This document shows, in pieces, positions 27,401-39,900 of a DNA stretch of 64,000 nucleotides (its first letter is position 1; each line of letters begins with the position of its first letter). Position numbers and translations under genes: made by a program. Location: positions 13,055,378 through 13,119,377 of the forward strand of contig NC_133906.1 in the NCBI RefSeq assembly GCF_964199755.1, read 5' to 3'. The notes beneath the pieces are model-generated. The model was not told the origin of the DNA. It did no database searches and saw only the letters and a program-made list of their open reading frames with translations. The DNA comes from Larus michahellis (Eukaryota; Chordata; Aves; Charadriiformes; Laridae).

Positions 27401-30400
27401 GCCACTCATCAGGAACTTGTATGGAATTTCCCACCCCAAACTGTGGCCAAAGCAGCAGTTCAAGACTAAAGAACATCCCTTATACCAAACTAAAATATTC
27501 TCATCTTTTATGAGCCGATGCCCCCGAAGCTGATTTCCATTCCTTGTGTTAATACTCAAAAATAACTCGGAATGTTCCCATAGCCAGGTAAGGCCACAGA
27601 GCAAGACTGCAAGAGAAGGAAGGAAATGAAACGCAGTTGGTGCTAATTATGCAAAACAAGATGTGACCTAAAGGATGTGAGTAATGTCTGGATACAAGCA
27701 ACAGGTGCCTGATAAGAGAGGAGGAAATCCAGGCCTTTCATCTGTGCCGCAGAAGCGGACAACAGCGATAGCTTCATTTATAGCAGAGATAACGATACTT
27801 AGTCACCTCCAGGGTGGATTACAAAGCTTATAAAGTAATTTCATAACCAGAAGAGGAGATGTGCTGCCCCCATGTCAGGGAGCCCGGCTGCCAGGGAGAA
27901 GCCCCCGCCACGGGCCAGGGTGTTTCAAGGCAGCAAGATAACGCTCAGAAACACTCTTTCATGATTTATCGCTGCATGAATGGGACCGGCACTCCCCTTC
28001 ACCCACCAGAAATATGGGGTCTGCTTCCACATCCGTCCATCTCTCTGGGTTACGAGAATGGGCTTCTCTCTCCCTTCCCACGGAGGCTAGGGTGGGATCC
28101 AGAAGGCAGCTCCTGAGAAGTGGTATCTCCCTGGGGAGCAATAGGCTCGATCACTTCCAGTCCTCCCAGATCCTGCTAATCTGCTAAAGCTTGCAAACAC
28201 AGCCCTGCAAGAACTGCACCCAAGCCTAATATCTCTGCATGGAAGCAGGCACTTCTGTTTTCGGTTTGGCATCTGCTTTGCAGCACCTGATTTCTCTTTG
28301 GCGTCTCGACACAGACCCGGTTCAGGCTGGGACCAACAGCCCACAGTACCGCTGCCAAGGCAGCGGTCACCATTTCCCCAATATTTTTGCTATTCCACAC
28401 CTACCTTCTCTTATTTATTTCCAGGCGAGATAGACCAGCACAGTAACTGCCGTTAGCGGTGCACAAGGGGAGGAGAATTCCTATAGCAACATCCAAACAA
28501 TTTACCTAACATATCTATGACAAATGTTTGCCACAATACATCAGTAAATTCATCAGTAGGTCCAATTTTTCCTACTCTGCCTACGGCTAGAAGCATCACA
28601 AGTGTCAGACAATCAGAAATACACGATGCTGCCTTGGGTGGATTTTGCAGCAATGCATTTCCATGCAAGGGGCGTGTCACCTCAGTGGATTAAAAGATAA
28701 AGATCCAGTTATCCAGGTTTTATGAACTACTTCTAAGAGTTAGGTGATAAAAAACTGAAAATCCCTTTTCTCATTTTTCATAGGAAATTTTAATCTACGG
28801 TTTCCATCCTTATAACATACACAGAAATGGTTAAGTAAATAATGAGAAGGAAAAAGTTCTCCTCCTTGTATCTCTAACATATGGCAAAACCACCCATAAG
28901 GACATCCTTTGGTTTCCAGGGGCGAGGCCGAGTTTAAAAACCACCTCTTCTGTGGTTGAACCCACTGCAAGCAAATTAGAAAATTCCATATGCAGTATCA
29001 GTTTGGGCAGGGAATTAGCGACTTCTTCACGCAGGAGTGCTGCTCTCACCCTGCCTTACCATAAGCCTAGAAACCCCAACCAGAAAGGATTTGGAGGTAC
29101 ATGAAAACCTCAGCAGATGAAGGCTACACATGTGCTCTTGATCCAGCTTAAAGATAGTAAAATGCCAAGTGACCAAAGATTTAAGACAGAACATGGCTAC
29201 GCATTCAAAACATCTCAGAAGCACAAGCCGTGCATTCCCCGGGGGGTTGCACTTTCACTTTACTAAATTGCCTGCATATTTGCTTTTTTCTGATGGTAGA
29301 TTAGGAACCGTGCATTTCCTTAAACCGCCAGCTTTTGGCCAAGGCACACACGCCCTTCCTGGAGCCCTGCCAGCCCGGCCTCGCAGAAGAGGCGGATCCA
29401 GAGACCCACGTTCCAACCTGAGCTGCCCCAAGGCAAGCCCAGGAGCCGGCCACTGGCCATTGCCCGGTGCTCCCCACGGAGCCAGCACTCTCGGGCCGGG
29501 CAGGCGGCAGTGCACTTCAAAAGAAGAAAACTTGGCTGAGGAGCCTGACCCCTCTGAACCAGGCCCAGGGTTCAGCCTGCCGCATTTTATTAAATCTTTA
29601 TACAATAATTTTGCGACAGTGAAAAGCGCAAATTTGAAAGCTCAGAGGAATAAGCCCGTGTTCCATCTAATGTGCCTGGCTGTAAGGGGAATTTTTTTTA
29701 ATTTAAAAAGGTAGGGAAAAAAGGAATACAACCTTAAAAACATGGGCAGTAACACACATTCCTCTAAGGCAAACCCAACCTGTGAGCCCCAAAACCCCTG
29801 TGTGCTTCCAGAGGCGGGTTATGAGTGTGCTGCACAGAGCAGGCTATACAGCCTTCGTGTGAAAGCCCCTTAAATATTCTGTATCTGTGACTCTGCTCAG
29901 CGCTCACACACATGGCTGCTTAATGCAACGCCGTCTGCTGCCTCAGGTAGTCAGGGAGAAAACTGCCCTCCAGCTGTCCCCAGGTGTGAGCTGCTGAGAA
30001 ACCCCATCCTCCAAACCGGCCCCGTTCCCTCTTCCAGGCACACACGTACAACCGGGATACCTGACCTGCGCTGCGCACGGTTTGGTGGCTGGATTGTGGC
30101 CTGGTGAGGCACAGCACTTTAAGGGACATGGCCAGAAGGGTATCTGACATCTGAAGACACTCGTCCCGCTGGCAGAGGTGAGGAGCAGAAGTGGTTGCTC
30201 AGCACCACCCGGGCGATGCTGTCCGGTGGCTGTGGGAAGAGATCATCCACCGTTGCTTTAGCAGGGTAGTAGCTGTTAAGTACCCGAGACTCTCAGGGCT
30301 TTACAAGTAACGAATAGCAATAGTAAATACAAATGCAAGTAACTAATAACATGCACCTTACAGGATCAGCAGTGGTTAGCAGAGTGGGGTACAAAACGTC

Positions 30401-30970
30401 CATTTCAGATGTCATCTTACTGTAGTCCCTTCATAGCATCACAGCTCTTCCCCTAATTGCAGGGCATCAAAAGTTGACTGCAAAAGGGTTTATCTAGAAG
30501 ATGATGATGAGTATTTTCTGTTCTCATTGGAAAGGAAAAAGACAGGCAAATAGTGGAGGTTCCAGGCACAGGTAGTATTAGTCATTCTGCTGCTCCATAC
30601 TGTTTCAGTAAAACAAATAATATTACCTGATCCTGACAGATAAAGTAACACAAAGCCCTACAGAAGATAAGGGTGCAGCCTCTATCACAAAGCGCAGGCA
30701 ACTTTTCAGCTTTTCCAAGGATATGCAAGAACAAAATCAAAGTATTTACAGGCAATGCAGTTGCAGCACTGCCACAATTCATCCCAGTGAAGAAATCACA
30801 TTCAAAAATCTACAGCCATTTCAGGGTGTAAATGTGCATGAAATGAATAAGCAACTAATTTCCTGCACAAGAAAGGAACGTAGAGTTCTGCATCACTGGT
30901 ACTGCCAACACGTATAAGTGTATTACATGTCTTGGGATAAGTGGTATTTCTCTTGAAGCCTCGGCTTCCA
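21411..30970. other. Intergenic DNA, no gene recognised
   Basis: No exon, RNA gene or interspersed repeat is recognised. The stretch includes GC-richer pockets (21690-21950, 24900-25200, 29330-29520), A-rich low-complexity tracts (23652-23690) and unique AT-rich blocks such as 23360-23500. Open frames of 90-181 codons (for example 29169-29714) have no recognisable domain. Confidence 0.5.
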
Positions 30971-31745
30971 GAGTCACAGAATCACGGAATCTTCAGAGTT
31001 GGAAGGGACCTCTAGAGATCATCTAGTCCAACTCCCCTGCTAGAGCAGGATTGCCTAAAGCACATCCCTCAGGGCTGCATCCAGGCGGGTCTTGAAAATC
31101 TCCAGAGAAGGGGACTCCACACCCTCCCTGGGCAGCCTGTTCCAGTGCTCTGTCACCCTCACCGTAAAGAAGTTTTTCCGTGTATTTGAACAGAAATTCC
31201 TATGTTCTAGCTTGTGCCCATTGCCCCTCATCCTGTCACTGGGAACCATTGAAAAGAGCCTGGCTCCGTCCTCCTTAAACCCACCCTTTAGATACTTGTA
31301 AACATTAATCAGGTCCCCCCTCAACCTTCTCTTCTCCAGGCTAAAGAGTCCCAGCTCTTTCAGCCTTTCCTCATAAGGGAGGTGCTCCAGTCCCATAATC
31401 ATCTTGGTTGCCCTACGCTGGACTCGCTCCAGTAGTTCCCTGTCTCTCTTGAACTGGGGAGCCCAAAACTGGACACAGTACTCCAGTTGTGGCCTCACCA
31501 GTGCAGAGTAGAGGGGGAGAATGACCTCCCTCGACCTACTGGCCACAGTCTTCCCTATGCAGCCCAGGATGCCATTGGCCTTCTTGGCGACAAGGGCACA
31601 CTGCTGGCTCATGGATAATTTGCTGTCTACCAGGACCCCCAGGTCCTTCTCCTCAGAGCTGCTTCCCAGCATGAGTCCCAGGATGATAACGTGACGCTCC
31701 TCCCTGGCAGTCTTTATCAACCCCACAGACCCCTCGCTACAAGGA
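30971..31745 (-). mobile_element. Long CR1 LINE 3' fragment, comparatively intact
   Basis: About 775 bp of CR1 lies in minus orientation, starting with the reverse-complemented 3' terminus (gagtcacagaatcacggaat), the 3' UTR block (agttggaagggacctctaga) and then the end of the reverse transcriptase ORF. It is 5'-truncated near 31745, as is usual for CR1. It is the longest and best-preserved LINE copy in the window. Its ORF is still open (see the separate entry), which suggests a younger insertion than the copy at 21.0 kb. Confidence 0.9.
31055..31726 (-). pseudogene. CR1 ORF2 C-terminal fragment (reverse transcriptase thumb/tail region)
   Basis: A 223-codon frame without stops encodes the C-terminal part of the CR1 ORF2 polyprotein. 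Recognisable blocks, in order, are [19 protein letters not shown] (about residues 27-45), [75 protein letters not shown] and [12 protein letters not shown] near the end. The catalytic part of the reverse transcriptase (the YADD-type box) and the endonuclease domain are absent, so it cannot mobilise itself. The first ATG is simply internal to the element and is not a true start. Confidence 0.9.
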
Positions 31746-34094
31746 CAGTCTCACCCTCGCAGGCAGCAGCACAATCTTCTTTTTACAGCAGAACAAGGAG
31801 ATTTGCGAAGCAGAGCAGAGCACCAGGGGGGCGGCAGAGGTGGGGGGAGACACCAGCCCTCCCACGCACATCCCACCCCAGCGCGGCAGCGAGTGCGTCT
31901 TCTCGGCTTCTCTTTGCGAACAGGAGGAGGAAAGAGCCAGGAGGTTCCAGAGAGCAGACAACCAGCACACCACCCTGGTGCTGGGGCTTCGCTTCGGTCA
32001 CCCACGGTTCAGCTTCTGAATCCCAACCCAAACTGGGTCCCGCTGGCACAAACAGACACGGCAGCTGGGAGGGACCCACAGTTCCAGTCCAAAGCAGCCG
32101 TACATGCTGTGTAGCAAACATGATAAACTCCAGCAAGAAACACCTCTGTCCATAGGGAAGAACACCAAATATGTTTTAAATACGTGCTAGGGATAGAGGC
32201 AGAAGGAAGAAGAAATGGATTAACTCAAAGATTGCCCATTTCAGAATTCTGTGCTTAAAAAGGTTTCATACAGTTTGCAGTGATACCAGCAATATTCTGA
32301 GTTCTCTCGCTCCACGTTTTCTCTCCCTAGAGCCGTATGGCCAGACCCCATTTCCTCCTCAGCCCTCCACACACACACGAATAATAATTTTTATTTCCTC
32401 TCTTCAGTTTATTGCTAGGGCTTTTGTCAAAAGCGTGCTGGCTAGCTGTGCTTTGCCTGTAACTAGTGTGTAATTACAGTGTCAGCCTTCTTTGCTACTG
32501 CATAGCAGTCTGCAGTTGCCACATAGGCGGCCAGGGGCTCGTGGGAAGATGCTCACTGTACTGCAACAAAGGGCTTCCCCTGTGTCTATTGTAGATGTGC
32601 CCCTGAAATACAGAACTCAGCATTCATGTAGAAAAGCCTTTCATTATGAGATGCTCAACTCTCACACTACTGCAAAGCTACAGCAAAACTCAAATCAAGA
32701 GTCAGAATTTATGCACACATGGCTGTTGAAAAATGATGGGGTCAGAGCAGATTTTTTTTGCCCAGGCATTTGAGTCTCTCTGCTTTGAGCTAGTTTCCAG
32801 CACTAAATACTGTGAGATTTTTTTATTATTATTATTTTTTCCTCTATGTAACCTTTTTAAAAATTGCATTTCCTTCCATTATCCATTTATTTGCCAGTTT
32901 TCAAAATCACAGACAAGAATTCCTATGGTTGCCTATCCTTCAAGCAGTATTATTTTGCAAAGAACATGACCAATAACAAAGCAACTTTAACAACCATATT
33001 CTATTTATTCTGAAAAGCAAGCATCAGTCTTGTATACTTGAAATCTAGTAACATTTTATGTACCACTCAGATAAGCTGTTCTTTAGCGAGTCTCCTTCTT
33101 CCGTCCTTTCCTTGTTAAATTGCATTTGCCCATGACCCATGAACACTGCTCCCACTTGGAAAGGTCTCTGCCCTCAGAGACAAACACATACGTAACTAAA
33201 CAATCAGTCTTAGAGCAGACGCTCTCAGAGAGAGAAACCTTTTCTGTGGGGTTTAGCTGCAGTAACAGACAATGTTCATATTAGCACCGAATAAACAACA
33301 CAGACATTTTTTCAGTGCTGTGCAAGCTTTTCAGCATACGTGCCATAAATATGGCAGGAAATGAGAAGGGGCTTGGGTTTGTACTCTGAATATGTCTCTT
33401 CACACACATTAAAAATACACTGTTATTCTTAATGCATTTTCAGTGTGAAGCAACCTGCCTCTGAGGATCCCAGAGCACCCATGAGGAGAGACCCAGCCTG
33501 TAGCTGCTCCTGCACCAGCTGAGAACGGAGAGAGATTCTCCATTTGCTGAATGGGAACCGAAGCACAGAAGGACATTTCAGAGCTCTCAGCACACAGTGA
33601 GGGCAAGGTTTTCGGGGAAGCTCAACACCCAACGGCAGAACAGCAGTTACTTGCTAAAGCTCATTCAAAAATCTGGCCCTGAGGGCCTGCCCCGGGTTGC
33701 CTGCAGATGAGGTCCAACAGGAATTACAAAAAGCTAAACATGGTAAAAATTGCAAAGCAGAGAACAGCACAGAAATCACCTCACTTCCACCAAGCCAGAC
33801 CATCTCCTTGCTCTTGGTGGTTTTGTGTAACCTGCACAGCTCTGCGCTACCTCTTCTACCATCTCAAGAAACAAGAGCCATAAAATAAATCTTTATATTG
33901 CATATGTGACATGCAAATATAGCTATGGCTTTGGCTTACATTTTCATACAGCTACTGCCAGCAAATCGCACAGGGGAAGGACGCGTGTGTGTGACAACAC
34001 TGCAGCGAAAGGCACGAACCGCAGGTCTAAAAACAGGAAAATGAAGCCGGGCACTGAAGGAAAATCATAGGATCGTGGAACTGCACCAACACCT
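31746..34094. other. Intergenic DNA upstream of the CpG island
   Basis: No gene is seen. 31750-32110 is GC-rich and full of short overlapping frames on both strands without domains. 32170-33420 is AT-rich, with a (TTA) patch at 32820-32840. It lies just upstream of the presumed SPRY4 promoter and may hold proximal regulatory DNA. Confidence 0.4.
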
Positions 34095-34464
34095 CCTCGA
34101 TTCACAGTCGCACACCCCAAAACCGGGGCTCGCCAAAGCCTCCAGCCTCACGCGGCCCCGCTCCCCCCGATACCGGCAGAGGGGTAGCGCGGCCGCCCGC
34201 CCCTCCCCGCCTCCCACCGACCTGCCGCCCCCCGCCCCGCTCCACAGCGACGGGAGGCGGGGGCGGCTCCGGCGGCCGGGGAGGCACAGACGGGCTCTGC
34301 TAAGGGCTGGGGACATCCTCACGGCTACTCTCGGCTACCGGCGATACCAGCAGAGGGGTGGCCGGGGCAGCCCACAGGGGAAGGGGGGGGGTCGGTGGGG
34401 CCCCCCCAACAGCCGGGAGCGCGGTGCCCCCCACTTCCCCCGCGGCGGCGGCCACCGCCGTTAC

Positions 34465-34730
34465 CTCCAGCCCCAGGCGGGGGGCGCGGTGCATGCGCAG
34501 CTGCCGCTACCCTCCATTCATAAAAAAAAAAAAAGGAGGAAAAAAAAGGAAAAAAAAAAGCGCAAGCCGTCTCCGTCCTCCGCAACTCGCAACAAGTTCC
34601 TCTCCAGCCCCCCATTCATAAAAAAGGCAGCCGAGCATGCGCGGTGGCGCCCCGGTGCCCACCCATTCATAGAGTCGGGAGGCCGCGCATGCGCAGAAGG
34701 AGGCGCTGCCCTCCCATTCATAAAATAGCC
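34465..34730 (+). repeat. 51-bp-period promoter tandem repeat with NRF1-like and CATTCATA motifs
   Basis: CATTCATA occurs at 34515, 34613, 34664 and 34715, which gives spacings of 98, 51 and 51 bp. GCATGCGC precedes it by 24, 29 and 28 bp at three of these sites. Units 34613-34663 and 34664-34714 are both exactly 51 bp and share the order CATTCATA - purine/G-rich - GCATGCGC - GC-rich - pyrimidine end. The 98-bp gap equals about two units and holds an A-rich expansion (34521-34559) where a further motif pair would be expected, so one unit appears degenerate. Confidence 0.75.
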
Positions 34731-34739
34731 ATTTTCCCA

Positions 34740-34911
34740 GGCAGCGGCGGTTGCAGCATCGCGGCTGCCGCTGACAGCGCCGCGCTCGCAGGTCCCTTCC
34801 CGCAGCTCCAGCGGCTTCTGCCAGGATTTTCCCAGGTCCAGCCCCCCTCGTCCGCCTCGGATTTAGGATTAACTCGCCTGTGGAGAGATGGTCTTAGCTG
34901 AATTACTTAAA
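34740..34911 (+). other. SPRY4: Presumed SPRY4 non-coding exon 1 (5' end uncertain)
   Basis: The exon end is set by the donor GTAAGT at 34912-34917. The 5' end is not visible; it is placed after the last CATTCATAAAA motif (34715-34725), about where transcription might begin if that motif works like a TATA box. The exon contains a single ATG (34888-34890) in a strong context (G at -3, G at +4). It is followed by seven more codons (VLAELLK) up to the donor in phase 0. Joined directly to the coding exon at 45394, this frame would read two more codons and stop, making a 10-codon upstream ORF. There is no transcript evidence in the window, so the exon is a prediction. Confidence 0.5.
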
Positions 34912-36758
34912 GTAAGTACGAGATCTGTGTTTGCCAGCAAATGTTAAATATTTTTAACTAGAAAAAATAAAGCCTGCTCCCCGAGGGAAAATCTTGCGCT
35001 CTTTCTAGATGTATTCATCTAGTGCCTTGAAGATCACTGATCATAAGCATGTTTCTGACTATGACTTTTCTAACAGCAATTATCTATAATTATATACAGT
35101 GGATAGCTGCCTGGTGCTTCACAACCTAAAGGAGACTTTGTATTCTGAAGAAATATCCTGTTTCTTGCAGAATTTGCATTTGTGTTCCTGTCTTTCTTAT
35201 TTATACCTCTCTTCTGTGTTCTTTCATCAACATCTGCATTTGGTGTATGTATATGGCAGGCAGGCTTCACCATACTTGCGTTGGGTTTATTTGCAGGGCT
35301 TTTACAGCAGAATAAGGCTCCTCTTTCTGTTGATGGGATGTCTTCTCCTTCATCCCTTCTTCCTTCCCCAAAAAAGGAGCACAAATACATGGTTACCTGG
35401 GCAGACAAGTAAGAATTGAATATTTCTTGCTTTGGAATATGAGAACTGATTATACGCATTTCCTCTCTTTTTCCAAAGCCTTGTGTCTTGTTAGTGTCAA
35501 GTAGTTCTGAGCTGTCTCCATAATAGGACACTTCAGAGATCAACCACTGGTGTGTCAGATCTTTCCTGCATGACCTTTGCTCTTTAGCATTTTATTTCAT
35601 GCAACTGTCTTTTTTTTTTTTTCTTTTTTTGGCCTCGTTGCCTTATTCCATCACTGTTCTCTTCCCTGTCTTGCTGTACACTTGGTTGCTTTGGTTTTAA
35701 ATCTGGGTGGATTATATATTTTAAAGGCTAGATAAGTAATAAAAATGTGTACCTAGAATAATTTCATAAAGGTATATGAAATACATTATATATGGAAGAA
35801 AAACCTGTCTTGGTGCTCTTCTCTACGAACTGCGTAGCAAAGATAAGCCAGGATTTTATTTTCTGGTACCAGTCCTGGCGTCACAGGAGAAAGACAAGCC
35901 TAGAGACGACATGTTCTGAAAATTCATTATCAGAAGGGGAATGGGAAAAACAGAAAAGGGCATATAAAAGGCACAAAGGTCTTAGAGGAAAGCAGGACTG
36001 GAAATGCAGACCTTGGAAATGGAAGTGCAAATGAATACAAGCATTAATCACAGGACGAAAAGGCTTCACTCTTTTTCTTCAAGTGCCCACAGGTCTGATT
36101 TCTTGATTTAAATCTTTTATAGCCATAAGTTTTTTCTTTAAAGGGTGAAGGAGAGAAAGAAAGAGAAAAGAAAAAGCATCACTGAATTATCCGGAGTAGA
36201 AAAGGCACGTTCTAGATTCTTTAAAACTTCTTCAGCTGCTGCCTTTCTTCCCTGCCATGCTAAGGGTACAGGATGTCAAAAATCAGCTCAGGAATTGCTG
36301 TTTAATTAGGTAAAGAGAAACCCAGCTTTCTCAATATTAAGGCTTCCCCCCTCTCTCTTTATTTTGGGTTAAAGAATAAAGCTCCAATTTGTGCACTGAA
36401 TCACAATGATCCTGATGACTGGCTTCCCCCTTCTCCATATAAAAATGAATGATAGCAGGAGGAGGGGTTGTTCTCAGTTATTGGAACCCCACTGGGGATG
36501 TCTCATTGATAAATGTGCCATTTTCCATGGGCTACTGTGTTTTCTGTTGCTAGAAGGGACTCTATATTGGTATTATAAAATTAAAAGGACTATTTCTGAA
36601 TACTGCAGTCCTTTTGAAATTCCCCGTGAGGTATGCGCAGGGGAGAAATTATTTGTTCTCCTCCTGAAACAGCAAAACAAAAGCTGTTTTCATGGAATCG
36701 TGACTAATTCCCAAATCATACTGGGAAATGCAACATCTCAAAAAGCAATTCCCCCCTA

Positions 36759-36786
36759 CCCCCCCCCCCCCCCCCCAAAAAAAAAA
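36759..36786 (+). repeat. C18-A10 homopolymer junction
   Basis: An uninterrupted run of 18 C (36759-36776), preceded by CCCCCCTA, is followed directly by 10 A. The complementary G run could form a G-quadruplex. Such runs are prone to sequencing and assembly error, so the exact length is uncertain. Confidence 0.85.
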
Positions 36787-36846
36787 TCCTGTTATCAGAC
36801 TTCAGTGAAATTAAATTTACAACCCTTGCAACACTACAGCAATAAT

Positions 36847-36925
36847 TAATTCTGATTAGTTTTCCAAATAGTGCAATTAGTTCTGATATTCCATATTCCA
36901 ATTAGTTCTGATAGTGTTCCAAATA
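36847..36925 (+). repeat. Short tandem duplication with about 25-bp period
   Basis: The word CAATTAGTTCTGATA occurs at 36874 and again at 36899. A diverged third copy (taattctgattagttttcc) lies at 36847, and each copy is followed by a TTCCAAATA-like word. It is a small local duplication inside the presumed intron, with no known function. Confidence 0.65.
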
Positions 36926-39900
36926 TTAACTGTAAAACCAAAAAATTCATTGATCATATTGCTATACAATTTCCCAAATTCGGCCCAGTACTGAAAACTG
37001 CCTCTTCATAGGCAAACAGTTGCACAAATATTGTTTGTTTTTTATTCTTTTCAAATGTGATACAATGTATTTCCTTAAGAAAATACAAAATCCTTCTAAT
37101 ACGGTTATCACTTAGTACCATTAGCTTATTAGATCATATCTGAGCTTAGTTTTCTGGCCTTAAAATAAATGTTCTTAGCCAATAAAAAGCCTTGACTAAG
37201 AAATTTGAGTCCCTAGAGATCTGCACATTACTAGGCCAAAATGTGCTTTATTCACTCGCATCACAGGAACAGGCTTTAGCTGGACAGAGACAGCTTCTTG
37301 GAAGTCTACAGGTCTCATTTCCCAGCTTCTGAATTTCCACGCTCTGGCAAGAATTTAGTGTCTCGTTTTAAAAATGGCAGGTTTCCCTAATAAGCTTTCT
37401 AATTTTTTTTCCCTTGTTACTTGTAGAGAAAATTCTAGCTGTCCTTAGATAGATAAGGCTGCTAAGACAAGGAATAAAAAGAATTAACATCAATATTTTG
37501 TTAATATTAATACACACTATAGAAAAAAGCTTCTTTTTTTTTTTTTAAAGCATTTACAGCTTGACTCAAAATTCAGACAGCCTAACTCAGTCTTAATGAA
37601 CTCCGACATTATATATTATTCTTAATCGCACATTAAAAACATATGCTTACTGAAAGGTCTCCTTTAACTTCCAGTGTCGTCTTCCCTCATTAAAAGCTTT
37701 TATTGAACCTTTTGATTTCCTTCAGTAGCAGCATGTCCCTCGTCGCTGCCGGGAGGTCTGGACAAGAGGATGTCCTTAATTCCAGACAAAGGCAATGGCA
37801 GAATTCGTTCCCCTATCACCAGCTCCTCCTCTGTGGGGACTTGGGATTGAGTCCTTTATTGATCCCTCTTGTTTGCTGTGGTGGGAGCGAGTTCTGGCCG
37901 AGCACCTGCCTGGTCCCAGCTCGCTGCTCCACCAGGCCAGCCCCACATGGTGCATATACTCTATGAAGCCCTATGGATCTTCAATTTGCAAGTATTTTTT
38001 GATAACAAGGACAGGTCTTACACCAGACACCCTGGATTCATTTTCAGTGTGTGTCCAGGGTATTTCTTTCTTCTCCAAACGCCTATAAACTGCTGGGAGT
38101 CCTGGCCTCCAGCGCAGTGCCAGAGCCAGCGAGGCAGGGCTTGTGCACATCCCCAAAGCGGGGGATGCAGCCGTCATCAACACTTCCTAGACAAGGTTTT
38201 CTAGTCTGTGTAACCAAACCACCTCAGGAGAGAGAATAGTCATGACTGTTCTAAAAGCATAAAAGGAATTTTGCATTGTTTACCATCAATTCTGAACGGC
38301 GTTGACTTGCACAGGCCTTGGAATATATGGCCTCCCTTGACATTATACTACTTCAAAGTATATTGTTTTCAATTATGATAATTTCTTTGTATGCAGATGT
38401 ATCTGTAAAGATTCTATTGTTTTTTAATTGTCTTCCTGTTGCCCCATTGTCTCAGAAATTCACATTTCCCATATAGCAAAGAAAATAGGCAAATTTCTGC
38501 AGTACGTTTACAGCAACTATTACTACAAATATGTTAATCTTGAAGAGGTGATTGTCACGTCTCTTTCAGAGACTGTAATTCAGCTTTTGCATGGATAATA
38601 ACAGGTCTAGTAGCATAGTAACCAAGAGGAGGTGTGATCCTGCTGTTAGGTGAGGAGGTCCAGAGGTCTCTGGTCCATCCCCTCACCATCGCTGACCCAA
38701 AGCAAAACTCCAGCAAGAAGTTCAGACCCTAATGCAGCCCCAGTGCCCGGCATCTCTCTCCGGCAAATTTTTATCCCTTCTTCACAATAGCTTGTGGTGC
38801 TTCAGGATTTGGAAAATTCTTGGAAACCTTATTGAAAACTCAAGTTTGTTTTACCCTGCTAGAAAAGCTTCTCTAGGTTATGGTAAGAAGGCAGAAGGCA
38901 ACTCTTTCCATACCGTTACTCTCCATCCCACCTAGTACCATTATAACCATTAGAGATGTTTCGGAGCTGGCCACCACCGCCCCAGCGATGGGCAGCACTG
39001 CCCCAGCTGCATGTTCAGCAGCTCCCCAACATTCCAGGCTCAAGAGAGGGGGCACCCACACCATTACAGAACACGCAGGGGACAATGCGGCGCCAGCGCT
39101 CCCAGGAGAAGGCCTGGATTGCCGACGCAAACAGCTCTTCCCTGACACCGGTGCTGCTCAGACACAACAGAAGGCACAGGCTGCTCGTGAGGTGTAATTA
39201 AGGCGTAATTCATTAGAAGGGGGTAAAGTGACCCCTCATCTGGTACTTGCAGATTACAAAGGATAGAAAGAGCTGACGGTGGCTACGTTACTTCTCTGAT
39301 CACACTGGTGGTCTGTCTATTAGCAAACACGCTCCAGGCACCACGTTTGGGGCATTTCTGTCCTACGACATCTAAGACTGAGTTCAGACTCAGCACATCA
39401 GCATCTGCACATTGACATTTTCTGCATCTTTCAGCCTTGGATTGGGCAAAGCTGCAGTACCTCGTACCTGGTGCAGGGTGGGCAGGAGGTGGGTCATGGG
39501 AGCATGTTTTCCCATTTTCCTGTTGCCTTCCCCAGGGCTGTGGGCACGGGGGATGTGTCAGGGTCACACCAGCGCTTCTCAGGGCTGGGATTTGCAGAAT
39601 TGCTTCCATACGGGACCCGATTCTGGGCTCCAAGTCCCCTATTCTCACTATTCTTTTGTTACTGCATACATCTAGAATGTCATAAAACATGTGAGAAAGA
39701 ACTTATTAAAATTATTAACTAATAGGTAACCGAGCCAGTTATAAACACTATATATGTCTGCACTCATTAGACGTGTAAGTCAAGATACATTTTGGTTTTT
39801 TAGTAACTGGAAGACAAGTTATTCAACTCCACTTGGAAAATAAAAGTACTGGAACCTTATTGCTTCAGAAATTGTTCTGCAGACATTAATGAGAATGAGC

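Larger units (their letters stand above)
34095..34911 (+). promoter_or_regulatory. SPRY4: CpG-island promoter, probably of SPRY4
   Basis: Abruptly GC-rich DNA with dense CpG runs from about 34100 to 34860, flanked by AT-rich DNA. It contains three GCATGCGC motifs (34491, 34635, 34687; the last sits in a perfect NRF1 palindrome GCGCATGCGC at 34685-34694) and a YY1-like GCCATTTT at 34728-34735. Four CATTCATA motifs could act as weak TATA-like elements. It ends in a consensus splice donor on the plus strand (AAA|GTAAGT). The distance to the SPRY4 coding exon, about 10.5 kb, fits the human gene, where a CpG-island first exon lies about 11 kb from the coding exon. Assignment to SPRY4 is an inference from strand, spacing and the absence of any other gene. 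Confidence 0.7.

Noticed and set aside
34064-34082. CR1 terminus-like atcataggatcgtgg
   Set aside because: Only about 15 bp resembles the CR1 end and none of the following blocks is present, so no element is called.
34075-34728. 217-codon frame through the CpG island
   Set aside because: Stop codons are rare in CpG-island DNA; the peptide is Arg/Pro/Gly low-complexity and poly-Lys from A runs.
35297-35408. Possible 112-nt extra exon (acceptor tttatttgcag, donor CAA|GTAAGA)
   Set aside because: The splice signals are fair, but inclusion puts the exon 1 ATG in a frame that overlaps SPRY4 out of frame, and no domain is recognised. It cannot be supported without RNA data.
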